A DNA stretch of 64,000 nucleotides from Hyphomicrobiales bacterium (GTDB lineage: Bacteria > Pseudomonadota > Alphaproteobacteria > Rhizobiales > Methylopilaceae), in NCBI GenBank assembly GCA_022842205.1, contig JALHQA010000002.1:186001-250000 (forward strand), written 5' to 3'. Shown piece after piece: positions 25,401 through 34,598 of the stretch. Under the pieces are notes generated by a model. It saw nothing but the letters and a program-made list of their open reading frames with translations. It ran no database searches and was not told where the DNA came from. The position numbers and the translations under genes are program-made. How positions within the stretch are numbered: the first letter of the stretch is position 1; every line of letters begins with the position of its first letter.

Positions 25401-26312
25401 CTAGAGCAGGTTCAGCGACCGCAGCGTCTGCGCCCAGCGCCAGTGTGCCTGGCTGTCGCCGGGATGCGCGACAAGGTCGCGGAACGCTGTAGCCAAGACA
25501 AGCTGATCCGCCGCGCTAGCGCACTTGGCAAAAAGTGGTGAAAGCGCGGCGGAATGCCGATGGACAATCTCCGCTAACTCTCTGGTGTCCGACTCGGAAG
25601 AGGGGCGTACAGGCAGAGCCTTCAACCGGCGTGTGCGCTTTGGCATCTTTTGTTTATCCGCCCGTCTGCGCTTGCTGTAAGTTTTTTCGGTAGGATCGAC
25701 ACGCCAGACCGTAGTCGGCGGACCGTCACCGTTTTCGGCCTCTACGAAATTATCGGCCGTTGGCGGACCGGCCCTTTCAACCCGGTTGGGAAGTTCGGAA
25801 ATCACAACGCGGCGCCACTCTGAATCGCGCCTGCGGTCGAGTTGAAGCCTGCGGTATTTCCAGCGCAGCCAGTCCAGCACACCGGGCGGGACGGAAGCCA
25901 TCGAACGCGAGGCAATACCGCTCTCATGCCGGAACGCCCATTCGTGCTCGCCAAGGTCGATTGTCTGTCCGGGCGTCCAAGGATTCTTTTTCCAGCGGTC
26001 GCGCAGTCGGTTCGCCGCTCGGCGGGCCTCCGCGCGCTCAAATTCAACCGCGCTGATCTTGCCCGTACGGAAGGCTGCGCGCTGCCGTTCTCGGAAGGCC
26101 CGGGCGGCGTGAGGCCCCGCATGCCTTATGCAGCGGCTATGCCCAGCGAGCGGCTTCTGGCGGCAAGCTCCTCCACTACGCAAACGTGCGCCGCAAAGGA
26201 CTTCGTCCGCGCCGCCCCGACAGTGGCGTGCTCGGGCGGCCGCAAAGTTCGTTTGATGTTCAGAAGAATGAAGCAGATTTTCTCGCATTAAGTTCATGCC
26301 CCCGCCATTCAT
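25401..26312 (-). CDS. Island protein with Cys/His N-terminal motif
   Basis: Up to 303 residues. Near residue 40 it has CGARLRSGGACRQKPLAGHSRC and then RHAGPH, matching a short Cys-R-GG-C...RC-x-HG motif found in many small phage and island proteins of alphaproteobacteria (often mislabelled glucan biosynthesis protein); it probably binds zinc. The rest is Arg/Trp-rich (NRLRDRWKKNPW, WLRWKYRRLQLDRRRDSEWRR), consistent with nucleic-acid binding. Starts at 26312, 26297 and 26288 are all possible, with GGGGG just ahead of the second and third. Function unknown. Confidence 0.6.
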   Translation of the reverse strand: MNGGGMNLMRENLLHSSEHQTNFAAARARHCRGGADEVLCGARLRSGGACRQKPLAGHSRCIRHAGPHAARAFRERQRAAFRTGKISAVEFERAEARRAANRLRDRWKKNPWTPGQTIDLGEHEWAFRHESGIASRSMASVPPGVLDWLRWKYRRLQLDRRRDSEWRRVVISELPNRVERAGPPTADNFVEAENGDGPPTTVWRVDPTEKTYSKRRRADKQKMPKRTRRLKALPVRPSSESDTRELAEIVHRHSAALSPLFAKCASAADQLVLATAFRDLVAHPGDSQAHWRWAQTLRSLNLL

Positions 26313-26344
26313 CTGACATGGGATGCACGCCCAAAATCACAAGG

Positions 26345-26701
26345 TTACTGGCACTTTCTAACCGCCCCGTCATAGCCGCGATATGTATGCGTTTTCGCGT
26401 CATACGTACGATAGCGCGGACAGCTGGGATTCTTTGCACTTGTTCGCACGGCAGATTTTCGTCGGATTATATTAATCCGATTGATCTCATTATCGGCCCC
26501 TTCGATGGCTGCACGTCCGGTTTGAACGTCCGCTGCTAACGGTGGACAACGTATCGTGTCTTTCTCCCCATCGTACCAACAATCCAGATGGTTATATTGT
26601 TCTGGCCGAGTGTTTTCGGCCAAGCAAATGGGCACACCAACCATCAGCGGTGCCAGTAGAGATCCCACGTAGATCGAAAGGGCGCGGCGATTCTGTCCCA
26701 T
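26345..26701 (-). CDS. Small secreted BA14K-like protein
   Basis: 118 residues with a signal peptide (RRALSIYVGSLLAPLMVGVPICLA). The C-terminal CPRYRTYDAKTHTYRGYDG segment matches the RYRSYDPxTGTYxGYDG pattern that ends BA14K-family cell-surface proteins of rhizobia and Brucella. The preceding DCWYDGEKDTIRCPP carries two further Cys. GGAG lies 6 nt before the ATG at 26701, preferred over the ATG at 26707. Probably periplasmic or surface exposed. Confidence 0.6.
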   Translation of the reverse strand: MGQNRRALSIYVGSLLAPLMVGVPICLAENTRPEQYNHLDCWYDGEKDTIRCPPLAADVQTGRAAIEGADNEINRINIIRRKSAVRTSAKNPSCPRYRTYDAKTHTYRGYDGAVRKCQ

Positions 26702-26801
26702 GACCATCTCCCTGGTCCGCCGCTGGATGTACCCTAGAACGAGCGTGTGTCTGCAGCAAGGTTAGCGCGTCAGTACCGGCCGCTGTGCTGCCGCTTTTCA
26801 A

Positions 26802-27140
26802 TTGCACCTGCGTCAAAAGGTTCCCCTTTTGAAGCACCCCTCACCCACGGGTCATCGTCGTCCTCGCTGCCCTCGCTGCCCTTCTGACGTCATTACTCTA
26901 GCCGGCCCCACCGAATTAGTGCCGACCAACCGCCGCATAAATTTTATCGCGTGTGCCAATCCATCCGTAATTCTAGCTGAAGCTGCTAAGCTCTTTCAGC
27001 AAACTATAAAGCGGTTTCTCGGCACGCCGCAAAAGGATGATGACCGGTCCGCTCCGAAGCCCAAGGAAAGAGATACCCAAGGGGCGCGGATTCGACTTCT
27101 AACCGAAATGCACTATGTTGAGGGCATTGGTGGCCACTGA
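26802..27140 (+). CDS. Doubtful small ORF
   Basis: Up to 112 codons. No Shine-Dalgarno at 26802, and the first 30 codons run through a perfect hairpin (26813-26820 with 26825-26832). The later part (ILAEAAKLFQQTIKRFLG, then Asp/Lys-rich) could be real from an internal GTG. No family recognised. Confidence 0.25.
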   Translation: MHLRQKVPLLKHPSPTGHRRPRCPRCPSDVITLAGPTELVPTNRRINFIACANPSVILAEAAKLFQQTIKRFLGTPQKDDDRSAPKPKERDTQGARIRLLTEMHYVEGIGGH

Positions 27141-27198
27141 CTAGGGCGCTGCCGACTGGGAGAGACGTGCGCTTCCGCCCCAAGGGCTGGAGGCTTCC

Positions 27199-27426
27199 AT
27201 GCCCGACATTGACCTCACCAAAGACCTGCGGGAAGAGGCTGCGCGCTTAGAAAGGAGCGCAGATCAAAGTCCATCCGCTGGCGAAAAGCGCATGCTGAAA
27301 TCGCAAGCCACGTTCTACGAGGAGATAGCGGCCCAAGAAGACGCGGCTATGGAAAAGCGGGAGCATGGGGCGCAGAAACCAGAGACCCCTAACCCGACCA
27401 GCGGGCAAACGCGACCACTTATATAG
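27199..27426 (+). CDS. Small helical protein, unknown
   Basis: 75 residues, acidic and helical (LTKDLREEAARLERSADQSPSAGEKRMLKSQATFYEEIA). The pattern of an A-x-R-LE-x-A helix, short linker and L-x-x-QA-x-FYEEIA helix recalls the small two-helix proteins common in rhizobia, and the protein at 30308-30550 has the same plan (YAEAKRCKEQAA ... LARFYSDLA). GGAGG lies 8 nt upstream of the ATG. Function unknown. Confidence 0.55.
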   Translation: MPDIDLTKDLREEAARLERSADQSPSAGEKRMLKSQATFYEEIAAQEDAAMEKREHGAQKPETPNPTSGQTRPLI

Positions 27427-27639
27427 TGGGAATCGTACACGAGTGACGCGGCAGGAGCTGCGCTCCCGGCGCCGCAGCGATCCCTTTGTAGTCGTTTGAA
27501 CTACAGGAGCTTGTATTCGAATTTGGGCCCCGGTGCGGGGTTGCGGTTCGGACGGTACGTACAGCCGACAATTATCCCGCCGCAGACTCAAGATAGTGGC
27601 TGTGGGGCTGCCGGATCGCTAGAGACGCCGCGACTCGTC

Positions 27640-27858
27640 TCAAGCTGTTCTTGGCTTTTGCCGGTATGGCATCACCGTTCCAACTCTTCTGGGCGGGCTA
27701 GATCGCGCCGTATCCGGCCTCCTTCCATCTCCCTCCCGCTCGTCGGGCGATTTGAGTTCTTGCAGGCAAACGACATCCGGCTCCGCGTCTTGCAGCGAGC
27801 GAAGCAGCACCTGCAGGCTTTCGTTCACCCCGTTGACGTTGAAGGTTGCCAGCTTCAC
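27640..27858 (-). pseudogene. xthA: Exodeoxyribonuclease III fragment
   Basis: The first 37 residues (MKLATFNVNGVNESLQ ... PDVVCLQELK) match the N-terminus of XthA, including the Asn and Glu metal-binding residues. After LK the frame runs into unrelated Arg/Pro-rich sequence and stops; the remaining 200 or so residues of the enzyme are missing. It starts within the last codons of the upstream gene. A dead remnant beside the broken Ku gene. Confidence 0.7.
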
Positions 27859-28430
27859 CTGTCGCCGCGATCGCCTTGCCCCGGATTTGCCTTGGTCTTC
27901 GCGTCGCGCTTCTGGTCCTGCGAAAGCGACTTTCCGACGTCGTCGGATTCTTTAAACTTGCCTTCGTCGTCCCTGCGCACATAGCGCTTGTCCATACTAG
28001 TATCGATGGTTTCGCGTTTGCTGCTCATAGGGGCTTCTCCAGCTTCCTGAACTGATCTGGGGGTTTTGTTTTCGCCGGCCGGCCCCCGTTCCGCTAGGTA
28101 GGTGTCACCATTGCGAACTTGGTCCCAGGCAGGAACATCGTTCAACGGTTGCGAGACTTCGATCACTCCGTCAGGCCCGTCGTCGCCAATGGTCGTTTCG
28201 GTGAGCTCGTAGAGTGTCGGATCAGCCAAGGCGCTCTGGTAGGACATCACCGTATTGCCGGCCACTTCTTCATCTGTCTCGTGGCCGAGCAGCCCGGCCT
28301 CCCAGTTCGATGCTATCAGTCGCGCCTGTCCTGAAGTCTCCGCTCTGACCACAAGCGAACTCCAGATGGGGCCGTTGAGCCAACGGGGATTATCGACATC
28401 TGCTACAGGGCTGAATCGCCAAAGGGGCAT
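27855..28430 (-). CDS. Fused ORF of two small rhizobial protein types
   Basis: 191 codons in one frame. The first about 105 residues (MPLWRFSPVADVDNPRW..., VVRAETSGQARLIASNWE) resemble a stress-related small protein type of rhizobia. The last 57 residues from an internal ATG at 28028 (SSKRETIDTSMDKRYVRRD, GKFKESDDVGKSLSQDQKR, GDRGDR) match a second small, highly charged protein type normally encoded on its own. GGAGA lies 8 nt before that internal ATG, so the second protein may be made separately. The first ATG overlaps the stop of the Ku remnant (TAATG), showing the former operon. Functions unknown. Confidence 0.55.
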   Translation of the reverse strand: MPLWRFSPVADVDNPRWLNGPIWSSLVVRAETSGQARLIASNWEAGLLGHETDEEVAGNTVMSYQSALADPTLYELTETTIGDDGPDGVIEVSQPLNDVPAWDQVRNGDTYLAERGPAGENKTPRSVQEAGEAPMSSKRETIDTSMDKRYVRRDDEGKFKESDDVGKSLSQDQKRDAKTKANPGQGDRGDR

Positions 28431-29268
28431 TACGCGGCCTTTCGTTTCTTCGTGGCTTTCATTTTGGTGTTGGGCTTGCTGTTCTTATCGGCTTCAAGGG
28501 CCGCGCGAAGGTTGTTGAGAAGGTTCTGCGCGCCAGTGGTTTCTTGACCTCTACTTCCTCGATCGTGACTTCCTATATCTTTTTGCCGGCCGACTTCTGC
28601 TTAAGAATCTTTTCCAGCGCGGCTTCATATTTGCCCTCTGCACCGGCTTGAATTTGGCGGTCATCTGGTTGATCAGTTCCTCGGTGGCCTCGACCGATTT
28701 TTCGTCCGGCTTGTCGTCGTCAATACGGTCGAAGATCATGGTCTCAGACCGGACCTCATAGGGGTATTTGAGTCGCGTGAGCAGGAAGCCCGTCCCGCGC
28801 GGCTGTACGGCGATCCAGCGCTCGCGGTCGTTCATGGTCACCCGCGCGATGCCGGCCACTTCTCCTGATCCATGGCGTCGCGGATGACGCTGTAGGCTTC
28901 CACGGCAACATCGTCGTCCGGGATGAGGTAGTGCATATCGTCGAAATAGAGCGGGTCGAGTGCGTCCTGGTCGACGAGAAGTCGATGTCGATCGTGCGCT
29001 TGCTCTCGATCGCAACGGCATCGAGATCCTCCTCCTCGACCCGGATGTATTTCCCCTTCTCGTATTGATAGCCGCGGGTGATGTCGTCGCGCTCGACCAC
29101 GTCACCGGTCTCGCTGTCAAGATATTGCTGCTTCAGCCGGTTGCCGGTTTCGCGGTTGAGGTTGTTGAAACGGATTTTCTCGTTGCCCGATTTGGCCGGC
29201 ACCATCGCGACGGCGCACGAGACGAGCGAGAGTTTCAGGTAGCATTTCCAGGACAACGAGGGCGCCAT
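28430..29268 (-). pseudogene. ku: Ku protein, multiply frameshifted
   Basis: Translation in successive frames recovers a full-length bacterial Ku, the NHEJ end-binding protein. MAPSLSWKCYLKLSLVSCAVAM through RGYQYEKGKYIRVEEEDLD is in one frame to about 28975, ALDPLYFDDMHYLIPDDD ... VIRDAMDQEKWP in the next to about 28866, GIARVTMNDRERWIAVQPRG ... ELINQMTAKF in a third to about 28660, then KYEAALEKILKQKSAGKK in a fourth and NLLNNLRAALEADK ... KKRKAA at the end. At least four lesions make it non-functional. No ligD is in the window. Confidence 0.85.
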
Positions 29269-29522
29269 ACGCGGCACTCCGAAGGAACGAGAGTCGAGTC
29301 CTTTCGAGGCCTATTCGTTCCATGGAACAAATCACTTGCGGCTTGAATCAAGATACGAACCGGTCCAACTGCTGATGATCCAGCGCTCGTCGTGGCCGCT
29401 GGTCGACTTCATGCAGAGGCTAACAGCAGCAGGACGACGAGGGCCACCAACCCCCTACTCCTTCCCAGTGGCTGGAGCCTTGCTGATTTCGATCGGCGTG
29501 ACTGGCGCGAGGATACGAACGG

Positions 29523-30182
29523 CTAGGCTGGTAACGCCGCTGTGTCCTCCTTCACACCGCGCGCGACGATCACAAGCTGATGGTCCGGGAGCGGCCGCTG
29601 CAACGCCTTTGCTTCGTCCCACGGTGCCCGCATCCAGACTTCGCGTTCTTCCGCCCTCGTCAGGATCACCGGCATGGCCGTCGAATGAATGGGCCCGACC
29701 ACGGCGTTCGGTTCGGTCGTTAGGAAGCCGTAGAGGTCGGCTGTCTCTTCGCCGGTCTTCACCTTCCGCACGCTGGTCCATGCCGCTGTCCACATCCCGG
29801 CGAAGAACGCAAGCGGCCGCCTTTCATCGAGGGCAAACCATACATCGCCGCCCGCATTTCTGTTGAATTCGGAGAAGCTGGTGAACGGCACCAGACAACG
29901 GTTTTCCGGCTTCAGCCAGCGCTGCCAATAACCCGATCCAGTATTGCGTATGTTGGTCACGCCAGGATCGCGCTTCTTGCCTCTCAGCGCGGAAGACGGC
30001 GACGGCATGCCCCATCGCGCCATGATAAGAGCCCGGCCCCCGCCCCCATTGACGACAATTGGCGCCGGGTAATCGGGGAAGATGCCAGGCTGCGACGGGA
30101 GGTTTCCGGTTCGATCCTTCAGACCATCGAACAGGTCTCGGATTGCTTGTTGGCCCTTGGTGTAGGAATAAAGATTGCACAT
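29523..30182 (-). CDS. SOS response-associated peptidase (SRAP/YedK/HMCES)
   Basis: 219 residues. MCNLYS exposes catalytic Cys2 after Met removal; Cys2 forms a thiazolidine link to abasic sites in single-stranded DNA, shielding them. Conserved segments include [31 protein letters not shown] (with the active-site Glu) and the [10 protein letters not shown] motif with the active-site His. Length is normal. It appears intact although the Ku and xthA genes next to it are broken. Confidence 0.9.
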   Translation of the reverse strand: MCNLYSYTKGQQAIRDLFDGLKDRTGNLPSQPGIFPDYPAPIVVNGGGGRALIMARWGMPSPSSALRGKKRDPGVTNIRNTGSGYWQRWLKPENRCLVPFTSFSEFNRNAGGDVWFALDERRPLAFFAGMWTAAWTSVRKVKTGEETADLYGFLTTEPNAVVGPIHSTAMPVILTRAEEREVWMRAPWDEAKALQRPLPDHQLVIVARGVKEDTAALPA

Positions 30183-30307
30183 ATGACACTTAACAATTGT
30201 GTTTTGCAGACGCGCGTTGCCATCTTATCCTTGCCTATCGGCGGTCGTTTGTTGAGGCAATCCGTCGACTGAGAGACACGGTCTCCCGCCCTTGTTTGGA
30301 GTGGGAT

Positions 30308-30550
30308 ATGTCCAATAAATCAGAACTATATGCGGAGGCAAAGCGCTGTAAGGAACAAGCGGCCATGGCAGAGACTCCGAAGGGGCGAATGCTCTTCGAG
30401 GGGTTGGCTCGCTTTTATTCCGACCTTGCAAGAACCGAACCTGATCCTCCGACCCTGCCGAATTGTCCTCCCGCTGGGCTCGATTTGACGGGAGGCAAGA
30501 TCGAAGCCGTCCCAAAAGGTAAACGAAGATCGCGATCTCGCGCAGCCTAA
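30308..30550 (+). CDS. Small helical protein, unknown
   Basis: 80 residues: helix YAEAKRCKEQAAMAETPK, then MLFEGLARFYSDLARTE, a Pro-rich linker and a very basic tail (KGKRRSRSRA). Same general plan as 27199-27426. The ATG at 30308 is preferred over the open frame from 30197, which begins outside any Shine-Dalgarno context. Function unknown. Confidence 0.5.
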   Translation: MSNKSELYAEAKRCKEQAAMAETPKGRMLFEGLARFYSDLARTEPDPPTLPNCPPAGLDLTGGKIEAVPKGKRRSRSRAA

Positions 30551-31086
30551 CGGGAACACGGTCGTCCTGCAGCCGTTTACCTAGCAGGGAGAGATCGTTT
30601 GCAGCTCGGCTGTTGTAGGCCTAAAGCCCGGTCTCCAACGACAACGTAATTACTTGGAGCCGGGCATGACCCTGCCGGAGCGCGTTATTATCATGCTCAC
30701 TTTTGCCATTCCGGTCTTGATCGGCCTTGGATTCCTCATGCCCTAGACTTTCGTCCGCAGGTCGGCATTGAACCGGGCCGTTACCTCGGATCGATGCCAA
30801 CTAACGCGTGGGCCAGCGATTTGTAAGGTAGGAGCCCTCTGTCATTACGGCGCCCTGTTATCTAGCCCCATCCTCCCCAGATCGGCGCTGTTTTAAGACT
30901 TCCGCGCCAGCAGCGGTGCGGCCGAGCATCAACGAACTGCAAGATGACGAGCGCCAACGCGACACCCCTTGCGCAAAAGATCAGCCACCAGCCTTCCAGC
31001 AGCTCAACTCGGAATTGCTACAATCGTGGCCGCTCGATTTTTGGTCCCATTGCGCTACCTCGTTACACGTGGAACATATCAGGAAC
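30551..31086. other. Mostly non-coding stretch with one tiny ORF
   Basis: 536 bp of island DNA. Apart from the 26-codon ORF at 30666-30746 I see no convincing gene, tRNA, or hairpin terminator. The frame of the next small gene is open through the last 170 bp but without a start signal. Confidence 0.5.
30666..30746 (+). CDS. Possible 26-residue membrane peptide
   Basis: A 26-codon frame with GGAG 6 nt before the ATG encodes a short charged start (MTLPERV) and one hydrophobic helix (IIMLTFAIPVLIGLGFLM). Small single-helix peptides of this type occur in rhizobia, but a chance ORF cannot be excluded. Confidence 0.35.
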   Translation: MTLPERVIIMLTFAIPVLIGLGFLMP

Positions 31087-31329
31087 ATGAAACAGGACAA
31101 GTGCCCCCGCCTTTTGGACCTGCCGCAGCCATTGGTTCGGCTCCGCTGCGCGCTGTGCCCGCGCAAGGGTGCATATCGTCTTGCGCGGCTCGCCGCCATG
31201 TTCGGACACAAAGCCGACCTCGATACCGTGGTTTACGAGCTGTCCCGAAATTGCCCCCATCAGACGCCGCCGTGGCGAAGGCCGTCAGGCAAGTACAATC
31301 GCAAATGCGGGGCGCGGCTCGACCGATGA
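31087..31329 (+). CDS. Small zinc-finger-like island protein
   Basis: 80 residues with Cys arranged as LRCALCPRKGAYRLARL, then LSRNCPHQ and RKCGARL, a pattern (CxxC-x-x-x-GxYRL ... C ... CGAR) common in small alphaproteobacterial proteins and likely to bind one zinc. Its stop overlaps the start of the next gene (ATGA), so the two form a pair. The start at 31087 is the ATG nearest the conserved part; the frame is open to 30916. Function unknown. Confidence 0.6.
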   Translation: MKQDKCPRLLDLPQPLVRLRCALCPRKGAYRLARLAAMFGHKADLDTVVYELSRNCPHQTPPWRRPSGKYNRKCGARLDR

Positions 31330-31865
31330 CGCTGCGCCTTGTCAGGGACGCGGGATCGCGGGAAAATCATTGGCTGGCCAACTGCGGCGCGATCAATTTC
31401 GGGAGCGTTCAGCCACATCCCGGAATTCATTTGGACGGCGTGTGGACCTGGACCATCTGTCGAATAAATGAACCCGGCTGGCACTTCGGCGGCAGTGCGG
31501 ACAGCCGGGACGAAGCAATGCTCGCCCTTGGGGCGTGCTTTCGAAGATGGCTGGACTTCGGAGGCCTGAAAGAGTTCGATGATTTCCTTCCGCAAGGTGG
31601 CCCACCCTTCAAAATCGAACGGAATGAAGTCGAACGGCAAAGGGTTCTGACGCCGGCCGGTTTGCATGTTGGCTTTGTTGAACCATTCCTCACCACGCCC
31701 GGGCTTATTTCAGCGCCGAGAGAAAAGCTGTTCGCGGCATGGCAGACCAAATTTATCGACCGTTTCATTCCAACAGGCTGCGGCACCACCGCGGAAGCAG
31801 CTGTCGCGCACTTGGCATCGTCATTTCGTGCGTATCTTGCCAAAGCGGGTATAAGGGAAGCGTAA
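31326..31865 (+). CDS. Island protein, unknown
   Basis: 179 residues beginning MTLRLVRDAG. It contains Trp/Gly-rich strands (GVWTWTICRINEPGWHFGGSADSRDEAMLALGACFRRW, a stretch also seen in small phage-like proteins) and no signal or membrane segment. Translationally coupled to the zinc-finger protein before it. The repeated helix near the end (AEAAVAHLASSFRAYLAKAG) resembles the end of the first half, suggesting an internal duplication. No known family. Confidence 0.55.
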   Translation: MTLRLVRDAGSRENHWLANCGAINFGSVQPHPGIHLDGVWTWTICRINEPGWHFGGSADSRDEAMLALGACFRRWLDFGGLKEFDDFLPQGGPPFKIERNEVERQRVLTPAGLHVGFVEPFLTTPGLISAPREKLFAAWQTKFIDRFIPTGCGTTAEAAVAHLASSFRAYLAKAGIREA

Positions 31866-32036
31866 GAACGATCGGCGTTAAGCGACCTTCTCGGCAGATC
31901 AAAACCCGTACTGAAAAAGACATCCGAGGCCTGACGTTACCCTGCCTCGGCCGTCGTGATCCAAATCAGAGTAAAGCGGACATCCGCAATCGGGAGCGAC
32001 TGGCCTAGACAACAGGCGGTAACCGTCCGGGCATAC

Positions 32037-32168
32037 CTATAAGACTGCAAGCGCTACAAACAGGATTGTTACCGCGAGAGCGGCTAGGCTAGGCACCATC
32101 ACTGCTGCGCCGGAAGCTGTCGCCAGCGCGGCGATCCAGTCAAACTTTCGATCCGAAGCGCGTCTCAT
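32037..32168 (-). CDS. Possible 43-residue membrane protein after ccoS
   Basis: Starts inside the last 29 nt of ccoS in another frame, with AAGGA 7 nt upstream. Sequence [19 protein letters not shown] then one long hydrophobic helix. Its place at the end of the cbb3 operon is suggestive of a small accessory subunit, but the overlap and length make it uncertain. Confidence 0.35.
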   Translation of the reverse strand: MRRASDRKFDWIAALATASGAAVMVPSLAALAVTILFVALAVL

Positions 32169-32364
32169 TGCAATCCTTCCCGATCTCAGTTGGGACATTC
32201 GGCGTGCCAGGCAAGGGCCCTTCATCGACTCCGTTTAGAAGCACCCGTTCCGCCGCTCCATCCAGATCTTCAAGCTGGCCGCTTTTCATCGACCACAGAA
32301 ACGCAGCCAGGCCGACAAGCCCCATTGCGACAGCCAAGGGGACCATCCAGAACAGCAGGCTCAT
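32140..32364 (-). CDS. ccoS: cbb3 oxidase maturation protein CcoS/FixS
   Basis: 74 residues. One N-terminal membrane helix ([22 protein letters not shown]) followed by [16 protein letters not shown], the standard CcoS signature of a short helix and the GQFxDLDGxAxRIL motif. CcoS is needed to place haem b and copper in CcoN. The start overlaps the ccoI stop (ATGA). The C-terminal tail is a little longer than in most CcoS proteins. Confidence 0.9.
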   Translation of the reverse strand: MSLLFWMVPLAVAMGLVGLAAFLWSMKSGQLEDLDGAAERVLLNGVDEGPLPGTPNVPTEIGKDCNETRFGSKV

Positions 32365-34595
32365 GACGCCTCCACAACACTCATGGCGCGCTCTTCATGC
32401 TGAACACCCGCATACTTCACCGGCGCCGACAGCCGCAATGCGTTGGCGACAACCAGTATGGACGAGGTCGACATGGCGACCGCCGCAAGCAGCGGCGTGA
32501 CTTCTCCAATCACCGCCAGAGGTAGCGCAATCGCGTTGTAGCCGATCGACAGCGCGATGTTCTGCGTCACAAGCCGCCGCGCATCGCGGGCAACGATGAG
32601 CGCTTCGGGGACGCATTCGAGATTCGAACCAAGAAAAACGAGGTCCGCCGCGTTGCGGCCGACATCAGCCGCTGAAGACGGTGCCATCGAAACATGCGCG
32701 GCACTGAGCGCGGGCGCGTCATTGAGGCCGTCACCGACCATCAGAACATGCTTTCCCGCAGCACGGAGAGCCTCAAGGCGCTCGACCTTGTTGCGCGGGA
32801 GCATGCCGCCCGCCGCGTCCGTCACGCCGACAATCCCGGCGATCTTGCGCACCTCCGTCTCCGCATCTCCGGAGAGAATCTCCACACCGAGTCCGAGGTC
32901 ACGCACCCGCTGGACCGCAGCGACAGCGCCAGGTCGGAGACCGTCGGAGACACGGAACGCGCCGAGGATGCGGCCCTTGGAAGACAACCAGACTTCGCCG
33001 ACATCGGCCTCGTCATTAAAGCGCGAATCGACCCACGATTTTCGCCCGATGCGATACGTACATCCGTCGACCGTGCCTTCTATGCCGCTGCCGGCCTCCT
33101 CGCGCACATCTTCGGCCTTTACCGCGCTCGGCGACGCTATCGCGGCGATGGCGCGCGAGGCCGGGTGACGCGAGCATCGCGCGAGCGCCGCAGCGGCCTT
33201 GATCTCGTTTTCCGGCACGGTAAACGAGATAACGGACGTTAGCCCTGAGGTTAGGGTTCCAGTCTTGTCCAGCGCGACATGATCGGTCTCCGCGAGCTTT
33301 TCGAGCGCTGCGCCGTCCTTGAGCGTGATACCGAGGGCAAACAGCCGCCGCGCGGCAACGGCCTGAACCATGGGCACTGCAAGGCCGAGCGCGCAGGGAC
33401 AGGTGATGATGAGAACGGCGATAGCGACCGTAAGCGCGTGATGAAAGTCTCCCGAAACCCAGACCCACCCGCCGAATGTCGCCAGAGCAACAAGATGTAT
33501 CACCGGCGAGTACAACGCCGCCGCGCGGTCGGCGATGCGCCGATAGTGTCCGCGGCTCGTTTCCGCCGCTTCCATCAGCCGGATCATGTCGGCGAGGAAG
33601 GAAGAACCCTGCGGATGGTCGACGCGTATGGTCAACGCCCCGTCCAGACTGAGCGATCCGGACACCACCCGCGTGCCGGGATTCGCCGCCACCGGAGCGG
33701 ACTCGCCGCTGACGACCGACAGATCGAGCGCGGCCCTCCCGGACACGACGGTTCCGTCGATCGGAACGCGCTCGCCGGCGACAACGAAGATGGTCTCGCC
33801 GACGCGGATCGATCCCGCATCCCGGTACTCGCGACTACCGTTGGATGCTACCACGGTCGCGCCACGGGGCATCATGCGTGCGAGGGAGCGAACCGCCTCG
33901 CGTGCACGGCCGCGCATCGCGTAGTCGACAGCGCGGCCGGCGAGAAGAAAGAAGAGCAAAGATGTGACGGCGTCGAAATAGGCGTGGCGCCCGCCATTCA
34001 GAGAATCATAGGCGCTGAGCGAGAACGCCAGCAGCACACCGACGCTGATCGGAACGTCCATGTTTGTCCGGCCTGCGCGCAGCGCGTTCCATGCTGAGGA
34101 AAAGAAGACGCGGCCGGAATAGATCAGCGCAGGAAGGGCAAGCGCACCCGACGCAAGATGAAACGCATGCCGGGTGGCGGGATCCGTGCCGGACCAGATG
34201 GCGACGGACAGCATCATGATGTTCATCGCTGCGAATCCGGCGATCGCCGTCGCACGCAGGAGACGCCGCATTTCAGGATCGCCGCCTTCGCTATGCGGCT
34301 CAACCAGATTGGCGTCGAACCCGGTCTTCCGCAATGTTTCGACCAGCGGCGGAACCCCCTCCTCGTGCCGCCAGATGACATCCACCCTTCTCGCCGTGAG
34401 ATTCACGCGCGCGGAAACGACCCCTCCGAGAGCCGTCAGCGCGGTCTCGATGGCGCGGATGCACCCGGCACAATGCGCCTTCGGCACAGAAAGCCCCGTC
34501 TGCATCGTGCCGTCGCCAAGGTCACGGCTGGCCAAAATGATTTCCTGCTGGGCGAGGGTCTGGTTTTCGCGCTTTTCATGTCCGCAGCAGGTCAA
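32361..34595 (-). CDS. ccoI: Copper-exporting P-type ATPase CcoI/FixI
   Basis: 744 residues. An N-terminal heavy-metal domain with CAGC, eight membrane helices with the CPC metal site ([10 protein letters not shown]), phosphorylation motif [18 protein letters not shown] (HP motif) and [10 protein letters not shown] are intact. It delivers copper for assembly of the cbb3 CuB centre. The start is TTG at 34595; it gives an N-terminus with CC as in other FixI proteins, and lies 3 nt after the DUF2189 stop. An alternative ATG 30 codons later would still keep the metal domain. Confidence 0.93.
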   Translation of the reverse strand: MTCCGHEKRENQTLAQQEIILASRDLGDGTMQTGLSVPKAHCAGCIRAIETALTALGGVVSARVNLTARRVDVIWRHEEGVPPLVETLRKTGFDANLVEPHSEGGDPEMRRLLRATAIAGFAAMNIMMLSVAIWSGTDPATRHAFHLASGALALPALIYSGRVFFSSAWNALRAGRTNMDVPISVGVLLAFSLSAYDSLNGGRHAYFDAVTSLLFFLLAGRAVDYAMRGRAREAVRSLARMMPRGATVVASNGSREYRDAGSIRVGETIFVVAGERVPIDGTVVSGRAALDLSVVSGESAPVAANPGTRVVSGSLSLDGALTIRVDHPQGSSFLADMIRLMEAAETSRGHYRRIADRAAALYSPVIHLVALATFGGWVWVSGDFHHALTVAIAVLIITCPCALGLAVPMVQAVAARRLFALGITLKDGAALEKLAETDHVALDKTGTLTSGLTSVISFTVPENEIKAAAALARCSRHPASRAIAAIASPSAVKAEDVREEAGSGIEGTVDGCTYRIGRKSWVDSRFNDEADVGEVWLSSKGRILGAFRVSDGLRPGAVAAVQRVRDLGLGVEILSGDAETEVRKIAGIVGVTDAAGGMLPRNKVERLEALRAAGKHVLMVGDGLNDAPALSAAHVSMAPSSAADVGRNAADLVFLGSNLECVPEALIVARDARRLVTQNIALSIGYNAIALPLAVIGEVTPLLAAVAMSTSSILVVANALRLSAPVKYAGVQHEERAMSVVEAS

Positions 34596-34598
34596 TGT

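Noticed and set aside
31866-32036. An island boundary between the small-gene part and the cbb3 operon
   Set aside because: No copy of the tRNA-Ser core repeat was found here, though an older boundary without a repeat cannot be excluded.
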